DNA of 64,000 nt from a virus. Position 1 is the stretch's first letter, and every line of letters starts with the position of its first letter. Shown piece by piece: positions 17,147-25,278 of the stretch. Under the pieces are notes generated by a model that worked only from the letters and a program-made list of their open reading frames with translations, had not been told where the DNA came from and did not search any database. Made by a program: the position numbers and the translations under genes. The stretch covers positions 1 through 64,000 of IMG/VR virus record IMGVR_UViG_3300025117_000050; one strand, written 5' to 3'.

Positions 17147-17929
17147 TTGACAAGAGAAGAACGTAAACAATGGTATTATGAACAAACACATAAAATAATA
17201 GATAATATAATACATAAACAATGTACAGTTTGTAAAGAATGGTGTCCTGATACTGAAGAATATTTTTATTGGAGAAATAAAAATAAACCAGAAAAAGGCT
17301 TTCAATCAGAATGTAAAAAATGCTCATCAAATACTAATAATAATAGACAAAAGGCTAATTATGATAAATATAAAGAATATAGAGCAGAATGGATTGAAAA
17401 AAGTAATAATAAAGAAAATGTTAATAATACAGCAAGACAATGGAGGGAAGAAAATCAAGAGTGGAAACAAAAATATCAATTAAATTATTATAAAAACAAT
17501 CCAGATAAAATGAAAATATATAATCAAAATAAACAACAACATAAAAAACATAACATATCTAAAACAGAATGGGAAAATTGTAAACGATATTTTAATTACA
17601 AATGTGCTTATTGTGGTTTACCTATTGAAGAACATTATTTTACTAGAAATGGTATTATAAAACTCGGAGATTTTCACAAGGAGCATGTAGACCATAAAGG
17701 TAGTAATGATTTATCAAATTGTGTACCAAGTTGTGGAAGTTGTAATGATCATAAATGGAAATTTGATTTTGATTATTGGTATAATACAAATAACGAAAGA
17801 TATTCTCAAGAAAGATATGATAAAATAATTAAATGGTTGACAGATGATTATAAAGTATACATAGAACCACCTAAACCAAAAAGAACATATACTAGAAAAG
17901 AATTAAATAGATTAGAAAATAAATGTTGA
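17147..17929 (+). CDS. HNH endonuclease with N-terminal zinc module
   Basis: 260 residues from TTG 17147, preceded by AAGGAGGATAAATTTTA. N-terminal CTVCKEWCPDTEEYFYWRNK then CKKC is a zinc-binding module. Residues about 150-205 carry CAYCG, HKEHVDHKG, NCVPSCGSCNDHK, the ββα-metal HNH core with its structural four-Cys zinc site. The middle is a Lys/Asn-rich helical linker. Probably a free-standing homing endonuclease, of a different subfamily from those at 3760 and 10196. Confidence 0.85.
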   Translation: MTREERKQWYYEQTHKIIDNIIHKQCTVCKEWCPDTEEYFYWRNKNKPEKGFQSECKKCSSNTNNNRQKANYDKYKEYRAEWIEKSNNKENVNNTARQWREENQEWKQKYQLNYYKNNPDKMKIYNQNKQQHKKHNISKTEWENCKRYFNYKCAYCGLPIEEHYFTRNGIIKLGDFHKEHVDHKGSNDLSNCVPSCGSCNDHKWKFDFDYWYNTNNERYSQERYDKIIKWLTDDYKVYIEPPKPKRTYTRKELNRLENKC

Positions 17930-17955
17930 CAGAATGATAAAATAAATGTTATAAT
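17926..17955 (+). promoter_or_regulatory. promoter with AATGATAAAATAAATGTT in spacer
   Basis: TTGACA, 18-base spacer, TATAAT. The spacer is base-for-base identical to that of the promoter at 30632, and the motif recurs upstream of the -35 boxes at 24857 and 42180. Confidence 0.7.
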
Positions 17956-17984
17956 ACTAATAGAGTTGAAAGGAGGTGATTATA

Positions 17985-17993
17985 TGACATAAT
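17985..17993 (+). other. two-codon micro-ORF (ATG ACA TAA)
   Basis: Perfect GAAAGGAGGTGAT site followed by ATG ACA TAA, upstream of the 18042 gene and downstream of a strong promoter. Minimal frame; may stall or prime ribosomes, or be the stub of a lost gene. Confidence 0.3.
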
Positions 17994-18041
17994 AAAACAT
18001 TAATAAAATAAGTATAATATTGATTGGAGGAAAAATGATTT

Positions 18042-18284
18042 ATGAATACTGATAATATTATTGATAATGCAATTAAAACAAATGTTAGCTTTAAAAGAAA
18101 TCCATATTACATATATGATTTAGTGCAAGTAAATTGGATGTTAGAGCAAGGTTGCATACCCTTACAAGTAGGCAAAGGTGAAAAAAATGATGTATTTTTA
18201 AAATTTCCTAGAACACCTGAAGTAGAAGAAATAGTTTATAAATGGAAATTAAAAAATAAAAGATTAAGTAAATATAATTTGTAG
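18042..18284 (+). CDS. hypothetical protein
   Basis: 80 residues after GATTGGAGGAAAAATGATTT. Basic, with YDLVQVNWMLEQGCIPLQVG and a Lys-rich C-terminus. Ends just before the hairpin at 18286. No family recognised. Confidence 0.6.
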   Translation: MNTDNIIDNAIKTNVSFKRNPYYIYDLVQVNWMLEQGCIPLQVGKGEKNDVFLKFPRTPEVEEIVYKWKLKNKRLSKYNL

Positions 18285-18285
18285 T

Positions 18286-18313
18286 TAAGAGCTTAATTAT
18301 AAGCTCTTATAAA
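18286..18313 (+). terminator. hairpin terminator
   Basis: Perfect TAAGAGCTT/AAGCTCTTA stem with a six-base loop; only a short A/T tail follows. Confidence 0.5.
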
Positions 18314-18402
18314 TGTTTAATTAAATAATTGATAATTATTATGATGTTGATAATATGATAATTAAATTAATTCTGATAAAGATAAGGAGAATATAATATT
18401 TG

Positions 18403-19533
18403 ATGATAACGAATGAATTAGAAGTAGGTAAAAAATATAAAGATTTAAAAGTAATGTGTGAAGTATTAGATTTTGAGTATTTTGATAGTACAAACAGTAG
18501 AAAAGCAACTTTAAGAGAGATAGAATCTCATTATAAATTAGAAAAACAAGGTAGAGGATACATAGTATTAGAAAAATATGATACACCAATTATAATAAAA
18601 AATAACAATGATGGAAGGATTAATAATGGTGGAGGAATAAGAAATACTAAATATGATAAATTAATGGACGATTTAATAATTGATTGGTTACATAGAAAAA
18701 ATGAAGCAGAGTTTAATATTTCTTTTAATGAAATATTTACACAAGATAAAGAAAACAATAATAAAAATATACCTTTATTCTCAGATGAATATGCTAATTT
18801 AATGAATATTGGACACGAAGAATTTTCAAAGGAAATTGCTATTAGAAAAGATTTAGTAGATATGTTTAGAGAAAAAATGTATATGATATCAAGTAAATGT
18901 TTTGAAACTTCATTAGGAAGATTACAGAAGCAAAACATAATAATATGGAGTAAGGAAACTATGATTAAATATTATGGTGATATGACAGAAATTGCCGATG
19001 AAGATTTACTTGAAGAAATTAATCTGGCAGAACAAGAAACCTATGAAACAATGGAAATAACTTCATTTAAAAGAAGAAATCCAAATGTTAATAAGAAATT
19101 TAAAAGAGAAGTATGTAAAATATTATCACAACATAGAATTTCATCTTATTGGAAAGTATATAATATTGAAATATTAGAAGAAGATAAAATAATTTCAATA
19201 GAAAATGTAGATAAAATAAAAATTGAATTAGTTAATAGATTTGTAAATTCAATAAGAGATAGTTTATACAATAAAAAATATGATGAAATTGATGATACTC
19301 CAATTGCTATAGGCGAGAAAAGAGAAAGTGAAAAATATAATCCATTTATGAATAACACTGAAGATATGGTTAAATTATCAAATATATTATTTATAGATTA
19401 TGATAAAAGTAATATAGAAGTTATGGATGAAGAATGGGAGAAAGGTGAAGCAAAAAAAGAAAAAGAAAAAATGAAACAGAAAATAGAGGAAAAGAAAGTT
19501 AAGAGGAAGAAAAGAAAAATAATAACTAATTAA
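18403..19533 (+). CDS. large basic protein, mobile-element type, candidate replication factor
   Basis: 376 residues (an adjacent TTG at 18400 is an alternative). The N-terminus (LEVGKKYKDLKVMCEVLDFE, then NSRKATLREIESHYKLEKQG and an EKYDTP end) resembles a module recurrent in Firmicute plasmid and phage orphans, from memory. The middle is helical; the last 50 residues are a Lys/Glu-rich coiled region ending KVKRKKRKIITN. The gene-free repeat region at 19534 directly follows, as in initiator-origin pairs. A replication role is inference only. Confidence 0.55.
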   Translation: MITNELEVGKKYKDLKVMCEVLDFEYFDSTNSRKATLREIESHYKLEKQGRGYIVLEKYDTPIIIKNNNDGRINNGGGIRNTKYDKLMDDLIIDWLHRKNEAEFNISFNEIFTQDKENNNKNIPLFSDEYANLMNIGHEEFSKEIAIRKDLVDMFREKMYMISSKCFETSLGRLQKQNIIIWSKETMIKYYGDMTEIADEDLLEEINLAEQETYETMEITSFKRRNPNVNKKFKREVCKILSQHRISSYWKVYNIEILEEDKIISIENVDKIKIELVNRFVNSIRDSLYNKKYDEIDDTPIAIGEKRESEKYNPFMNNTEDMVKLSNILFIDYDKSNIEVMDEEWEKGEAKKEKEKMKQKIEEKKVKRKKRKIITN

Positions 19534-19884
19534 CAATACAATTTGCTGCTTACGCAGGATTATATAAACCGACCATAAGTTAAAAGTAATAATGGTAAAT
19601 ATATAATATACATAAATTATAACGACCATAAATTATTAGTGTAATGTTATTATGTTTTATATTATTCTATTTATCTATGGTCGGTTTAGTATTATAACTA
19701 TTAATTATTGATCGGTTTGTCATTAATCAATAATACACAGCATAATATTATTTAATTTATTATCTATTAATAAATATAAATTATTATTTTGACGTAGCTT
19801 TAGCGAAGTCAAACAGATTGTATTATTAAAGAATAAACAAAATAATAAAATATATTTAATCCACACAGAAAAGAGTTGATTCAA
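19534..19884 (+). repeat. gene-free region with iteron-like repeats, candidate origin
   Basis: 351 bases without a convincing gene. CCGACCATA-type units occur forward at 19566-19577 and 19621-19630, inverted at 19676-19687, with a partial inverted copy at 19710-19721. Also CTGC TTAC GCAG, ATTATTGAT/ATCAATAAT, and a hairpin TTGAC...GTCAA at about 19789-19812. Very AT-rich between. It could be a replication origin, a regulator-binding region or an RNA. Confidence 0.4.
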
Positions 19885-20046
19885 ATGATATTTTCTCATG
19901 AATGGGACGAAGCGTTATTCAAAGACAGAGTAGTGCGTAAAAAGAAAGAAGATAAACGCAAAAAGTTATTAGCAATGATTAATGATAAAGCTACCACTGA
20001 GGGAGAAAAAAATAATGCCAGAAAGTTATTATTAAAGTTTGAATAG
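19885..20046 (+). CDS. short DUF2786-like protein
   Basis: 53 residues, weak ribosome site. LLAMINDKATTEGEKNNARKL resembles the first helices of DUF2786 (KLLALAx, then a helix of Ala/Lys). Basic; less AT-biased codons than neighbours (GCG, CGC). Uncertain. Confidence 0.45.
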   Translation: MIFSHEWDEALFKDRVVRKKKEDKRKKLLAMINDKATTEGEKNNARKLLLKFE

Positions 20047-20092
20047 GTATAATATTTCCATTAATATTAATATAATAGAAGGAGTGATTAAA

Positions 20093-20146
20093 ATGGGTGC
20101 TATTATACTTGGCATTATTTTACTAGCAATATTCGGTGGTAAATAA
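20093..20146 (+). CDS. 17-residue single-span membrane micropeptide
   Basis: AAGGAGTGATTAAA then ATG GGT GCT; product GAIILGIILLAIFGGK is almost entirely hydrophobic with a C-terminal Lys. Good ribosome site supports translation. Could modulate a membrane protein; no family. Confidence 0.45.
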   Translation: MGAIILGIILLAIFGGK

Positions 20147-20166
20147 TAAAAAAGGAGCGTATAAAC

Positions 20167-20382
20167 ATGAACGCAATAAAATCATTTAACCTAACATTTG
20201 CATTATCAAATCTACCTAACAATGTAAAAGATATATTTATAGAAATTATTCGTAGTGCTATGACAGGTAAAGAATTAACCCAAAAAAATAAAGATATATT
20301 AGCGTATGCATGTTATCATAGCACATTGCCGATAGATGATGAAAAGGTGCTGAGTTGGAGTATTCCAAATGCGGAAGATTAA
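20167..20382 (+). CDS. hypothetical protein
   Basis: 71 residues after AAAAGGAGCGTATAAAC. Helical, e.g. NVKDIFIEIIRSAMTGKELT. No family recognised. Confidence 0.65.
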   Translation: MNAIKSFNLTFALSNLPNNVKDIFIEIIRSAMTGKELTQKNKDILAYACYHSTLPIDDEKVLSWSIPNAED

Positions 20383-20423
20383 TTAAATCAAATTAAATAA
20401 GTAGAAATAATCAAAAATTCATC

Positions 20424-20452
20424 TTGACTTTTTAACAGAATACAAATATAAT
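20424..20452 (+). promoter_or_regulatory. sigma-A promoter
   Basis: TTGACT, 17 bases, TATAAT, 24 bases before the AbrB-like start. Confidence 0.75.
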
Positions 20453-20476
20453 AATAGGAAGGAAGTGAACAATAAA

Positions 20477-20635
20477 TTGCCACATAAAATCATAAGAAAA
20501 CTTGATGATTTAGGTAGAATTCACATTGCAAAAGAAATAAGAAAACAAGTAGGCATTGAAGAAGGTGACGCTATATTAATGGAAGTTAATGAAAATGGTC
20601 AAATTGTATTGACTAAGGTTATGGATAAAGAGTAA
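20477..20635 (+). CDS. SpoVT/AbrB-domain (MazE-fold) DNA-binding protein
   Basis: 52 residues from TTG 20477 (GTG at 20465 also possible). HKIIRKLDDLGRIHIAKEIR then QVGIEEGDAILM and NGQIVLTKV is the swapped-hairpin AbrB domain found in transition-state regulators and MazE-type antitoxins. The usual P in GRIVIPKE is A here. A strong own promoter and likely autoregulation. With two MazF-like proteins at 39597 and 43333, it is a candidate distant antitoxin, though not adjacent. Confidence 0.8.
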   Translation: MPHKIIRKLDDLGRIHIAKEIRKQVGIEEGDAILMEVNENGQIVLTKVMDKE

Positions 20636-20659
20636 AATATAAGATAGGAGGTATTAATT

Positions 20660-20851
20660 GTGTTAGCATTAGAAACACTATCTGCTAATGGTAAGGAATT
20701 AATACCTAAAGGGAAGAAATATGTTGTAGGTAAAGAGGATTGTGGTTACAGCACTAAATATTTTGTTATAGATAATTATGGAGATAGATTATATTTGACA
20801 AAGGAAGAATTATTGTATAAATTTAAGTTATCAAACAAGGAGGATTTGTAA
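20660..20851 (+). CDS. hypothetical protein
   Basis: 63 residues from GTG 20660 after ATAGGAGGTATTAATT. Beta-rich SH3-like pattern (GKKYVVGKEDCGYSTKYFVI then GDRLYLTKEEL). Probably co-transcribed with the AbrB-like gene. Confidence 0.6.
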   Translation: MLALETLSANGKELIPKGKKYVVGKEDCGYSTKYFVIDNYGDRLYLTKEELLYKFKLSNKEDL

Positions 20852-20888
20852 GTTTAGTAAATTTGTATAATAAGGAGGAGAATTAACT

Positions 20889-21041
20889 ATGAATACAGAA
20901 ATAGCAATTTTGTTAGAATGTTTAATAGATGAAATAAGAGCAAGTGGAGAGCCTTCAGAAAAAACAATAATAGTCTTAGCGAAGTATGAAGATAAGTATG
21001 ATTTTGTAAAAGAATATTTTAAGGAATTAGATGAAGAATAA
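20889..21041 (+). CDS. small acidic hypothetical protein
   Basis: 50 residues, AAGGAGGAGAATTAACT site. Helical and acidic, ending FVKEYFKELDEE. Next gene starts 18 bases later. No family recognised. Confidence 0.55.
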   Translation: MNTEIAILLECLIDEIRASGEPSEKTIIVLAKYEDKYDFVKEYFKELDEE

Positions 21042-21058
21042 ATTAGGAGGAATATTAG

Positions 21059-21241
21059 ATGAAATTATTTGAAAAACAGGAGAATATCAATAAAGATAAA
21101 GTTAATTTAAAAGATATTCTCAATAAACTAAAAGAATCAGGAGTAGATTTAAAACTTGTTGGTGAAGTAGCCAGAGCATTTAATTATTCATATATGTCTG
21201 GTTATGAAGATGGGGAAGCAATAATTAGATCCAAACCGTGA
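21059..21241 (+). CDS. hypothetical protein
   Basis: 60 residues after TTAGGAGG. Two helices (LKDILNKLKESGVDLKLVGE, ARAFNYSYMSGYEDGE). No family recognised. Confidence 0.6.
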   Translation: MKLFEKQENINKDKVNLKDILNKLKESGVDLKLVGEVARAFNYSYMSGYEDGEAIIRSKP

Positions 21242-21280
21242 TTAAGTTATAATTTTAAAATGAAATAGGAGGAATTAGAT

Positions 21281-21559
21281 GTGATAAATTTTCGATATTT
21301 ATTATTTGCTTACAATACTTACTATCCTGTAGGTGGTTTCAATGATTTTATTTTTAAATTTTCAACTTTTGAAGAGTTTAAAGAAAAATTAGAAGAAATA
21401 AATATTGAAAAAATTGAATGTCAACATTTTCAAATACTTGATTTACTTAAATTAGAAAGTTTTAATGTTTTATATTTAGATGAACCAAGTGAAGTAAATA
21501 TTAAAAGTAAACTTAAACGAGCAGTAAGAGGGTATTTTCAATTTGATAAGACAAGATAA
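21281..21559 (+). CDS. hypothetical protein
   Basis: 92 residues from GTG 21281 after AGGAGGAATTAGAT. Phe-rich (NDFIFKFSTFEEFKEKLEEI). Ends 17 bases before the next ATG. No family recognised. Confidence 0.6.
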   Translation: MINFRYLLFAYNTYYPVGGFNDFIFKFSTFEEFKEKLEEINIEKIECQHFQILDLLKLESFNVLYLDEPSEVNIKSKLKRAVRGYFQFDKTR

Positions 21560-21576
21560 TTAACCAAATTAATAAC

Positions 21577-21921
21577 ATGAGTAGAGAATCATCCATGAAT
21601 TATGCAAAACATCAAATAAATACTCAATTAAATGATTTTCTAGAAAAGTTTAATATCATAAGTAAACAAATATCAGATATTATTAATTCTAATATATCAC
21701 CTGTTAGTAAAGTTTCAACATTGTTAATATTACTTAAAAGCATAGATAATAGTTTAGATGTTGCTACATTGGTAAATCTTTGTTCAAACTACGAATTTAA
21801 TTATGAGTGTATATGGTGTAGTTGCAGGAATTATGGATATGATAGATCAATATGTTTTAATTATATCCCTGAAAATTTATTGGGAAGGATGATTAATAAT
21901 GAAAGTAAAATGTTTACATGA
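21577..21921 (+). CDS. hypothetical protein
   Basis: 114 residues; weak ribosome site. Helical N-terminal two thirds, C-terminal CIWCSCRNYGYDRSIC cluster that may bind metal. Overlaps the next gene by 23 bases. Confidence 0.6.
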   Translation: MSRESSMNYAKHQINTQLNDFLEKFNIISKQISDIINSNISPVSKVSTLLILLKSIDNSLDVATLVNLCSNYEFNYECIWCSCRNYGYDRSICFNYIPENLLGRMINNESKMFT

Positions 21922-22087
21922 TTTATTTATTAATAATTTAGTATTTTATAGATTACATGAATATGGCATTTATTCTGAGAAAGGTGATTTTATAACTATT
22001 TTAGATGAGTATAATAACAAATTCAAAATTTTGAAAACCGTAAAATGTACAATTTCTTATGATTATTATTTTGAGAAAGTTATTTAA
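21899..22087 (+). CDS. hypothetical SH3-like protein
   Basis: 62 residues; AAGGATGATTAATA site inside the previous gene. YGIYSEKGDFITILDEYNNK suggests a small beta barrel. No family recognised. Confidence 0.55.
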   Translation: MKVKCLHDLFINNLVFYRLHEYGIYSEKGDFITILDEYNNKFKILKTVKCTISYDYYFEKVI

Positions 22088-22136
22088 TATATGATGGAAG
22101 TGTAGTTTTAAAATGATGTTAAAGGAGTGTTAATCA

Positions 22137-22397
22137 ATGATAAAAATCGGTAAAATTACTCAAGAACAACTAAACAAATTACAAAAATCAAGAAATCCTA
22201 AAACTATTTTTAAAGAATTAGTTGGATTAAATAAAACTGCTAAGTATGAAATAGGAGATACCTGTATTGACGCAGATAGAGTTAAGCCTATGGATATAAT
22301 TAAGAAATCATTTAATGGTCGTGATTTTTACTATATTATTGTGAAACAGTTTAATGAAGATTTGGTATTTGCTTATTCATTATATCCTGTCGGATAG
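22137..22397 (+). CDS. hypothetical protein
   Basis: 86 residues, AAAGGAGTGTTAATCA site. Basic N-terminal helix (ITQEQLNKLQKSRNPKTIFK) and beta-rich C-terminus. No family recognised. Confidence 0.6.
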   Translation: MIKIGKITQEQLNKLQKSRNPKTIFKELVGLNKTAKYEIGDTCIDADRVKPMDIIKKSFNGRDFYYIIVKQFNEDLVFAYSLYPVG

Positions 22398-22461
22398 TAA
22401 ATATGGGAGTTATTATTTACTCCTAATACATAATAATTAAAAATAAGAAGGAGAAAAAATA

Positions 22462-22842
22462 ATGCAAATAGGTGATAAGGTTTGGATATTTGATGGCAAT
22501 AGACGCATATATGAAGATGATAAAGGGAATAAAACACAAAATCCTTGGTATAGAGGTCATTTTGTTGAGAAGTATATTATAGGAGAGACTAAGCAAAGTT
22601 GGATTGTTGGTTATAAAGGAAATGATATAGATAGTAAAACAAATTTTAAAGCTAATAAGAAAACTCTTATCTATTCAATTATAAATAATTATAGTCTTGA
22701 TAAAAAATTATATATTTCTGAAGAAGAAATTGAACGTAAATGTTGGGTGTATGAAAATCGTAGTAGAATTATAAGAAAAGTTGAACAATGTCATGATTAT
22801 GATAAATTAAGGAAAATTGAAGAAATATTATTATTTGAATAA
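22462..22842 (+). CDS. hypothetical protein
   Basis: 126 residues after AGAAGGAGAAAAATA. Opens MQIGDKVWIFDGNRRIY, a KOW/SH3-like beta start often seen in phage orphans; helical acidic C-terminus. Followed by the GC-rich hairpin before the NMNAT-like gene. Confidence 0.6.
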   Translation: MQIGDKVWIFDGNRRIYEDDKGNKTQNPWYRGHFVEKYIIGETKQSWIVGYKGNDIDSKTNFKANKKTLIYSIINNYSLDKKLYISEEEIERKCWVYENRSRIIRKVEQCHDYDKLRKIEEILLFE

Positions 22843-22849
22843 ACCGACC

Positions 22850-22878
22850 GCACTCTCGCGACTTCAGTCGTGTGAGGT
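22850..22878 (+). promoter_or_regulatory. GC-rich hairpin in NMNAT-like leader
   Basis: GCGAC TTCA GTCGT stem-loop with additional CAC/GTG and ACC/GGT pairing outside, between two genes and directly before an AAAGGAG site. Much richer in G+C than surroundings; no T-run. Preceded by AAACCGACC, as in the 19.5-kb repeats. Confidence 0.4.
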
Positions 22879-22898
22879 TCACTAAAGGAGTATTTATT

Positions 22899-23423
22899 AT
22901 GAAAAATAAATTATATAATATTGGAGTGATTATTGGAGGATTTCAACCTTTTCATATTGGTCATGAGCAATTAGTAGATGTTGCTTTAGAATTATGTAAT
23001 AACATATATATTTACTTAGGAAAACGAAAAACTAATGAAGAAAATATGTTTTCATTTGAGACTAGAAAAAAATTAATAGAGAAAATTTATAAAAATTATT
23101 TAAATAGAATTAGATTTTTAGAAAATGAATATAAAAATAAAGATGAATGGAATAAATACATACTAAAATTGTTTCAGGGAACATTGCCAAATGGTAAGCC
23201 TGATATAATAATACATGGTGATGAAGATATCAGAAGATTATGGTTTAGTCAAAATGAAAGGAAATTCAATGAATTATTTATACCTAGAAATAAATTAATT
23301 GTTAGCGGAACAGCAATTAGAAATGCATTAATTGATAGTAATTTTGATTATTGTAGAAATGTAATGAATACATCAATTATAGATGAATTAGATAATTTAA
23401 GAAATGAATTAATAGGAGTATAA
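22899..23423 (+). CDS. nicotinamide-nucleotide adenylyltransferase-like protein
   Basis: 174 residues from ATG 22899 (AAAGGAGTATTTATT). Residues 13-22 GGFQPFHIGH are the (T/H)xGH nucleotidyltransferase signature; the C-terminal IVSGTAIRNALID is the ISGTxIR motif that binds phosphate. The fold transfers an adenylyl group, here most like NMN to NAD+. Large phages use such enzymes to restore NAD+, some against NAD-depleting defences; that role is inference. The 63-residue gene that follows may be co-translated. Confidence 0.85.
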   Translation: MKNKLYNIGVIIGGFQPFHIGHEQLVDVALELCNNIYIYLGKRKTNEENMFSFETRKKLIEKIYKNYLNRIRFLENEYKNKDEWNKYILKLFQGTLPNGKPDIIIHGDEDIRRLWFSQNERKFNELFIPRNKLIVSGTAIRNALIDSNFDYCRNVMNTSIIDELDNLRNELIGV

Positions 23424-23425
23424 GT

Positions 23426-23617
23426 ATGTTAACAGAAAAAGAATTATTAAAATTAGCAGGTAAACTTGCTTTAGCATGTGAACAAATATTAATAAGCAAT
23501 CCAAAAACATTAAGTGAAAATATAAAGAAAATGGAAATAAAATTAAATGAATACAATTATGCAATAGAAGAAAATTTATTTGATGAAGAAATAAATGAGA
23601 CATTTAAGCAATCGTAG
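23426..23617 (+). CDS. hypothetical helical protein
   Basis: 63 residues, start 3 bases after the NMNAT-like stop, ATAGGAG site inside that gene. Helical, with acidic end. Coupled translation suggests a related role. No family recognised. Confidence 0.6.
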   Translation: MLTEKELLKLAGKLALACEQILISNPKTLSENIKKMEIKLNEYNYAIEENLFDEEINETFKQS

Positions 23618-23643
23618 TAAATTAAGCAGAAAGGAATTCATTT

Positions 23644-24111
23644 ATGAAAAAGAAAATAATTATAGCAACATTTACATTATTATTTGTATTGCCGTTTTCA
23701 AGTGAATTATCTTATAGTCAGATGAATAATATTCAATCAGTTAATAAACCAATAAAATCAGTTAATATTCATAATCCTCCTGATATATCTTTAGAGTCAG
23801 AAAAGAAAAATAATGAATGCATAGAAATGTTTGCTACAAGTTATACAAAATCTGTAGAAGAGGGAACAAGCAAAGGAATAACTAAGAGTGGAGTACCAGT
23901 TAGTAGAGGAATAGTTTCAGTAGATCCTAAAATTATTCCTTTAGGAACTAAACTTTATGTTGAGGGTTATGGATATGCTACTGCTTTGGATATTGGTGGA
24001 GCAATAAAAGGTAATAAAATTGATTTATATATGAATAGTAAGAAAGAAGTATTTAAATGGGGAAGAAGAAATGTAAAGGTTTGGATTATTAAAGAAAAGG
24101 AGAATAAATGA
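23644..24111 (+). CDS. secreted 3D-domain (double-psi beta-barrel) protein
   Basis: 155 residues. Signal peptide at 1-25 (KKK, hydrophobic core IIIATFTLLFVLPFSS). Residues 60-150 fit the 3D domain: MFATSYTKS, VSVDPKIIPLGTKLYVEGYG, TALDIGGAIKG, NKIDLYM, with the three Asp that name the family, as in YabE/YocH/Rpf-like wall proteins. Such domains bind or cleave peptidoglycan. Phage use might be wall remodelling during release or a lysogen surface trait. Overlaps the next gene at ATGA. Confidence 0.85.
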   Translation: MKKKIIIATFTLLFVLPFSSELSYSQMNNIQSVNKPIKSVNIHNPPDISLESEKKNNECIEMFATSYTKSVEEGTSKGITKSGVPVSRGIVSVDPKIIPLGTKLYVEGYGYATALDIGGAIKGNKIDLYMNSKKEVFKWGRRNVKVWIIKEKENK

Positions 24112-24827
24112 AAAATATTTCAAAAGATTTAACTGGTATGAAGTTTAATAGATTAATTGTTATTAAAAGGGTAGATAATTATATTAGTCCACATGGCAAG
24201 AAACAATCTCAATGGTTATGCCAATGTGATTGTGAAGAACAAAATGAAATTATTGTTACTAGAAATAACTTACAATCTGGTAATACTAAATCATGTGGAT
24301 GTTTACAAAAAGAAAAAATAATTAAATTAAATAAATATAATATATACAACCTCACAGGTGAATTCGGGATAGGATATACAAATAATAATGAAGAATTTTA
24401 TTTCGATTTAGAAGATTATGATAAAATCAAGGATTATTGTTGGTGTAAAAGTAATAATGGATATATAATTACAAATGATTATAATAAGGAAAAACACATT
24501 ATTATATGGATGCACCGTTTAATTACAAATTGCCCTGATGATATGGAAGTTGACCATAAATTTCACGACCATTGGGATAATAGAAAAGAATTTTTAAGAA
24601 TAGTAACTAGAAGTCAAAATCAAATGAATATAGGTTTAAAATCACATAATACTTCTGGGATAACTGGTGTTAGCTGGATGGAAAAATATGGTAAATGGCA
24701 AGCATATATTAATATAAATGGAAAAAGAATTAATCTTGGTTATTATGATGATTTTCAAGATGCAGTAAGAGCAAGAAAAGAAGCAGAAGAAAAATATTTT
24801 GGTGAGTATAAATTTAAAGATAAGTAA
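24108..24827 (+). CDS. HNH homing endonuclease, zinc module-HNH_3-AP2
   Basis: 239 residues; ATG overlaps the TGA of the 3D gene, AAAGGAGAATAA site. N-terminal 70 residues (DLTGMKFNRLIVIKR, CQCDCEEQNE, KSCGCLQKE) are the zinc module common in phage endonucleases. Then MHRLITNCPDDMEVDHKFHD and DNRKEFLRIVTR (HNH_3) and an AP2-like end (SGITGVSWMEKYGKWQAYI to FGEYKF). Three-domain architecture is typical of free-standing homing endonucleases. Confidence 0.88.
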   Translation: MKNISKDLTGMKFNRLIVIKRVDNYISPHGKKQSQWLCQCDCEEQNEIIVTRNNLQSGNTKSCGCLQKEKIIKLNKYNIYNLTGEFGIGYTNNNEEFYFDLEDYDKIKDYCWCKSNNGYIITNDYNKEKHIIIWMHRLITNCPDDMEVDHKFHDHWDNRKEFLRIVTRSQNQMNIGLKSHNTSGITGVSWMEKYGKWQAYININGKRINLGYYDDFQDAVRARKEAEEKYFGEYKFKDK

Positions 24828-24840
24828 GAATAATTAATAA

Positions 24841-24885
24841 AATGATAAAATAAATGTTGACAAGTAGCTATACATAGTTTATTAT
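24841..24885 (+). promoter_or_regulatory. promoter with AATGATAAAATAAATG upstream element
   Basis: TTGACA (24857-24862), 17 bases, TATTAT. The element abuts the -35 box exactly as at 42164, while in 17926 and 30632 it fills the spacer. Confidence 0.65.
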
Positions 24886-24925
24886 ATTGTTAGGAAATAA
24901 ATAAATTTTAAAAGGAGTGGTTATA

Positions 24926-25228
24926 ATGATCACAATTAATTATATGAAAACAGGTGGATTATTATATGCAGATGGGAAAGCAGAGGAATCAGCAAAACAT
25001 TTAAAAGAATATATAATTAAAAATGTTAATATTAATTTAAATGTATCTTCTGAAGTTTTTATTAATGCTGTAAGAGTTTTAATTAAAGAAAAATATTTTG
25101 ATATTAATGATATTCAAATTATGTTTAATGGTGAGATAATTCCATTTGACCAAGACGGAAGAAGTTATTATTGGCCTGAAGGATTTTGTGATACTACAGA
25201 TGATTTTTTAATGAGGTTGTTGGAATAA
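24926..25228 (+). CDS. hypothetical protein
   Basis: 100 residues from ATG 24926 (AAAAGGAGTGGTTATA). Mixed helix/strand, acidic end. Own promoter. No family recognised. Confidence 0.65.
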   Translation: MITINYMKTGGLLYADGKAEESAKHLKEYIIKNVNINLNVSSEVFINAVRVLIKEKYFDINDIQIMFNGEIIPFDQDGRSYYWPEGFCDTTDDFLMRLLE

Positions 25229-25278
25229 GTATAATAATGTAAGTGAAGTAATTGATAGTGAATTTGAGAGGTGAAAAA

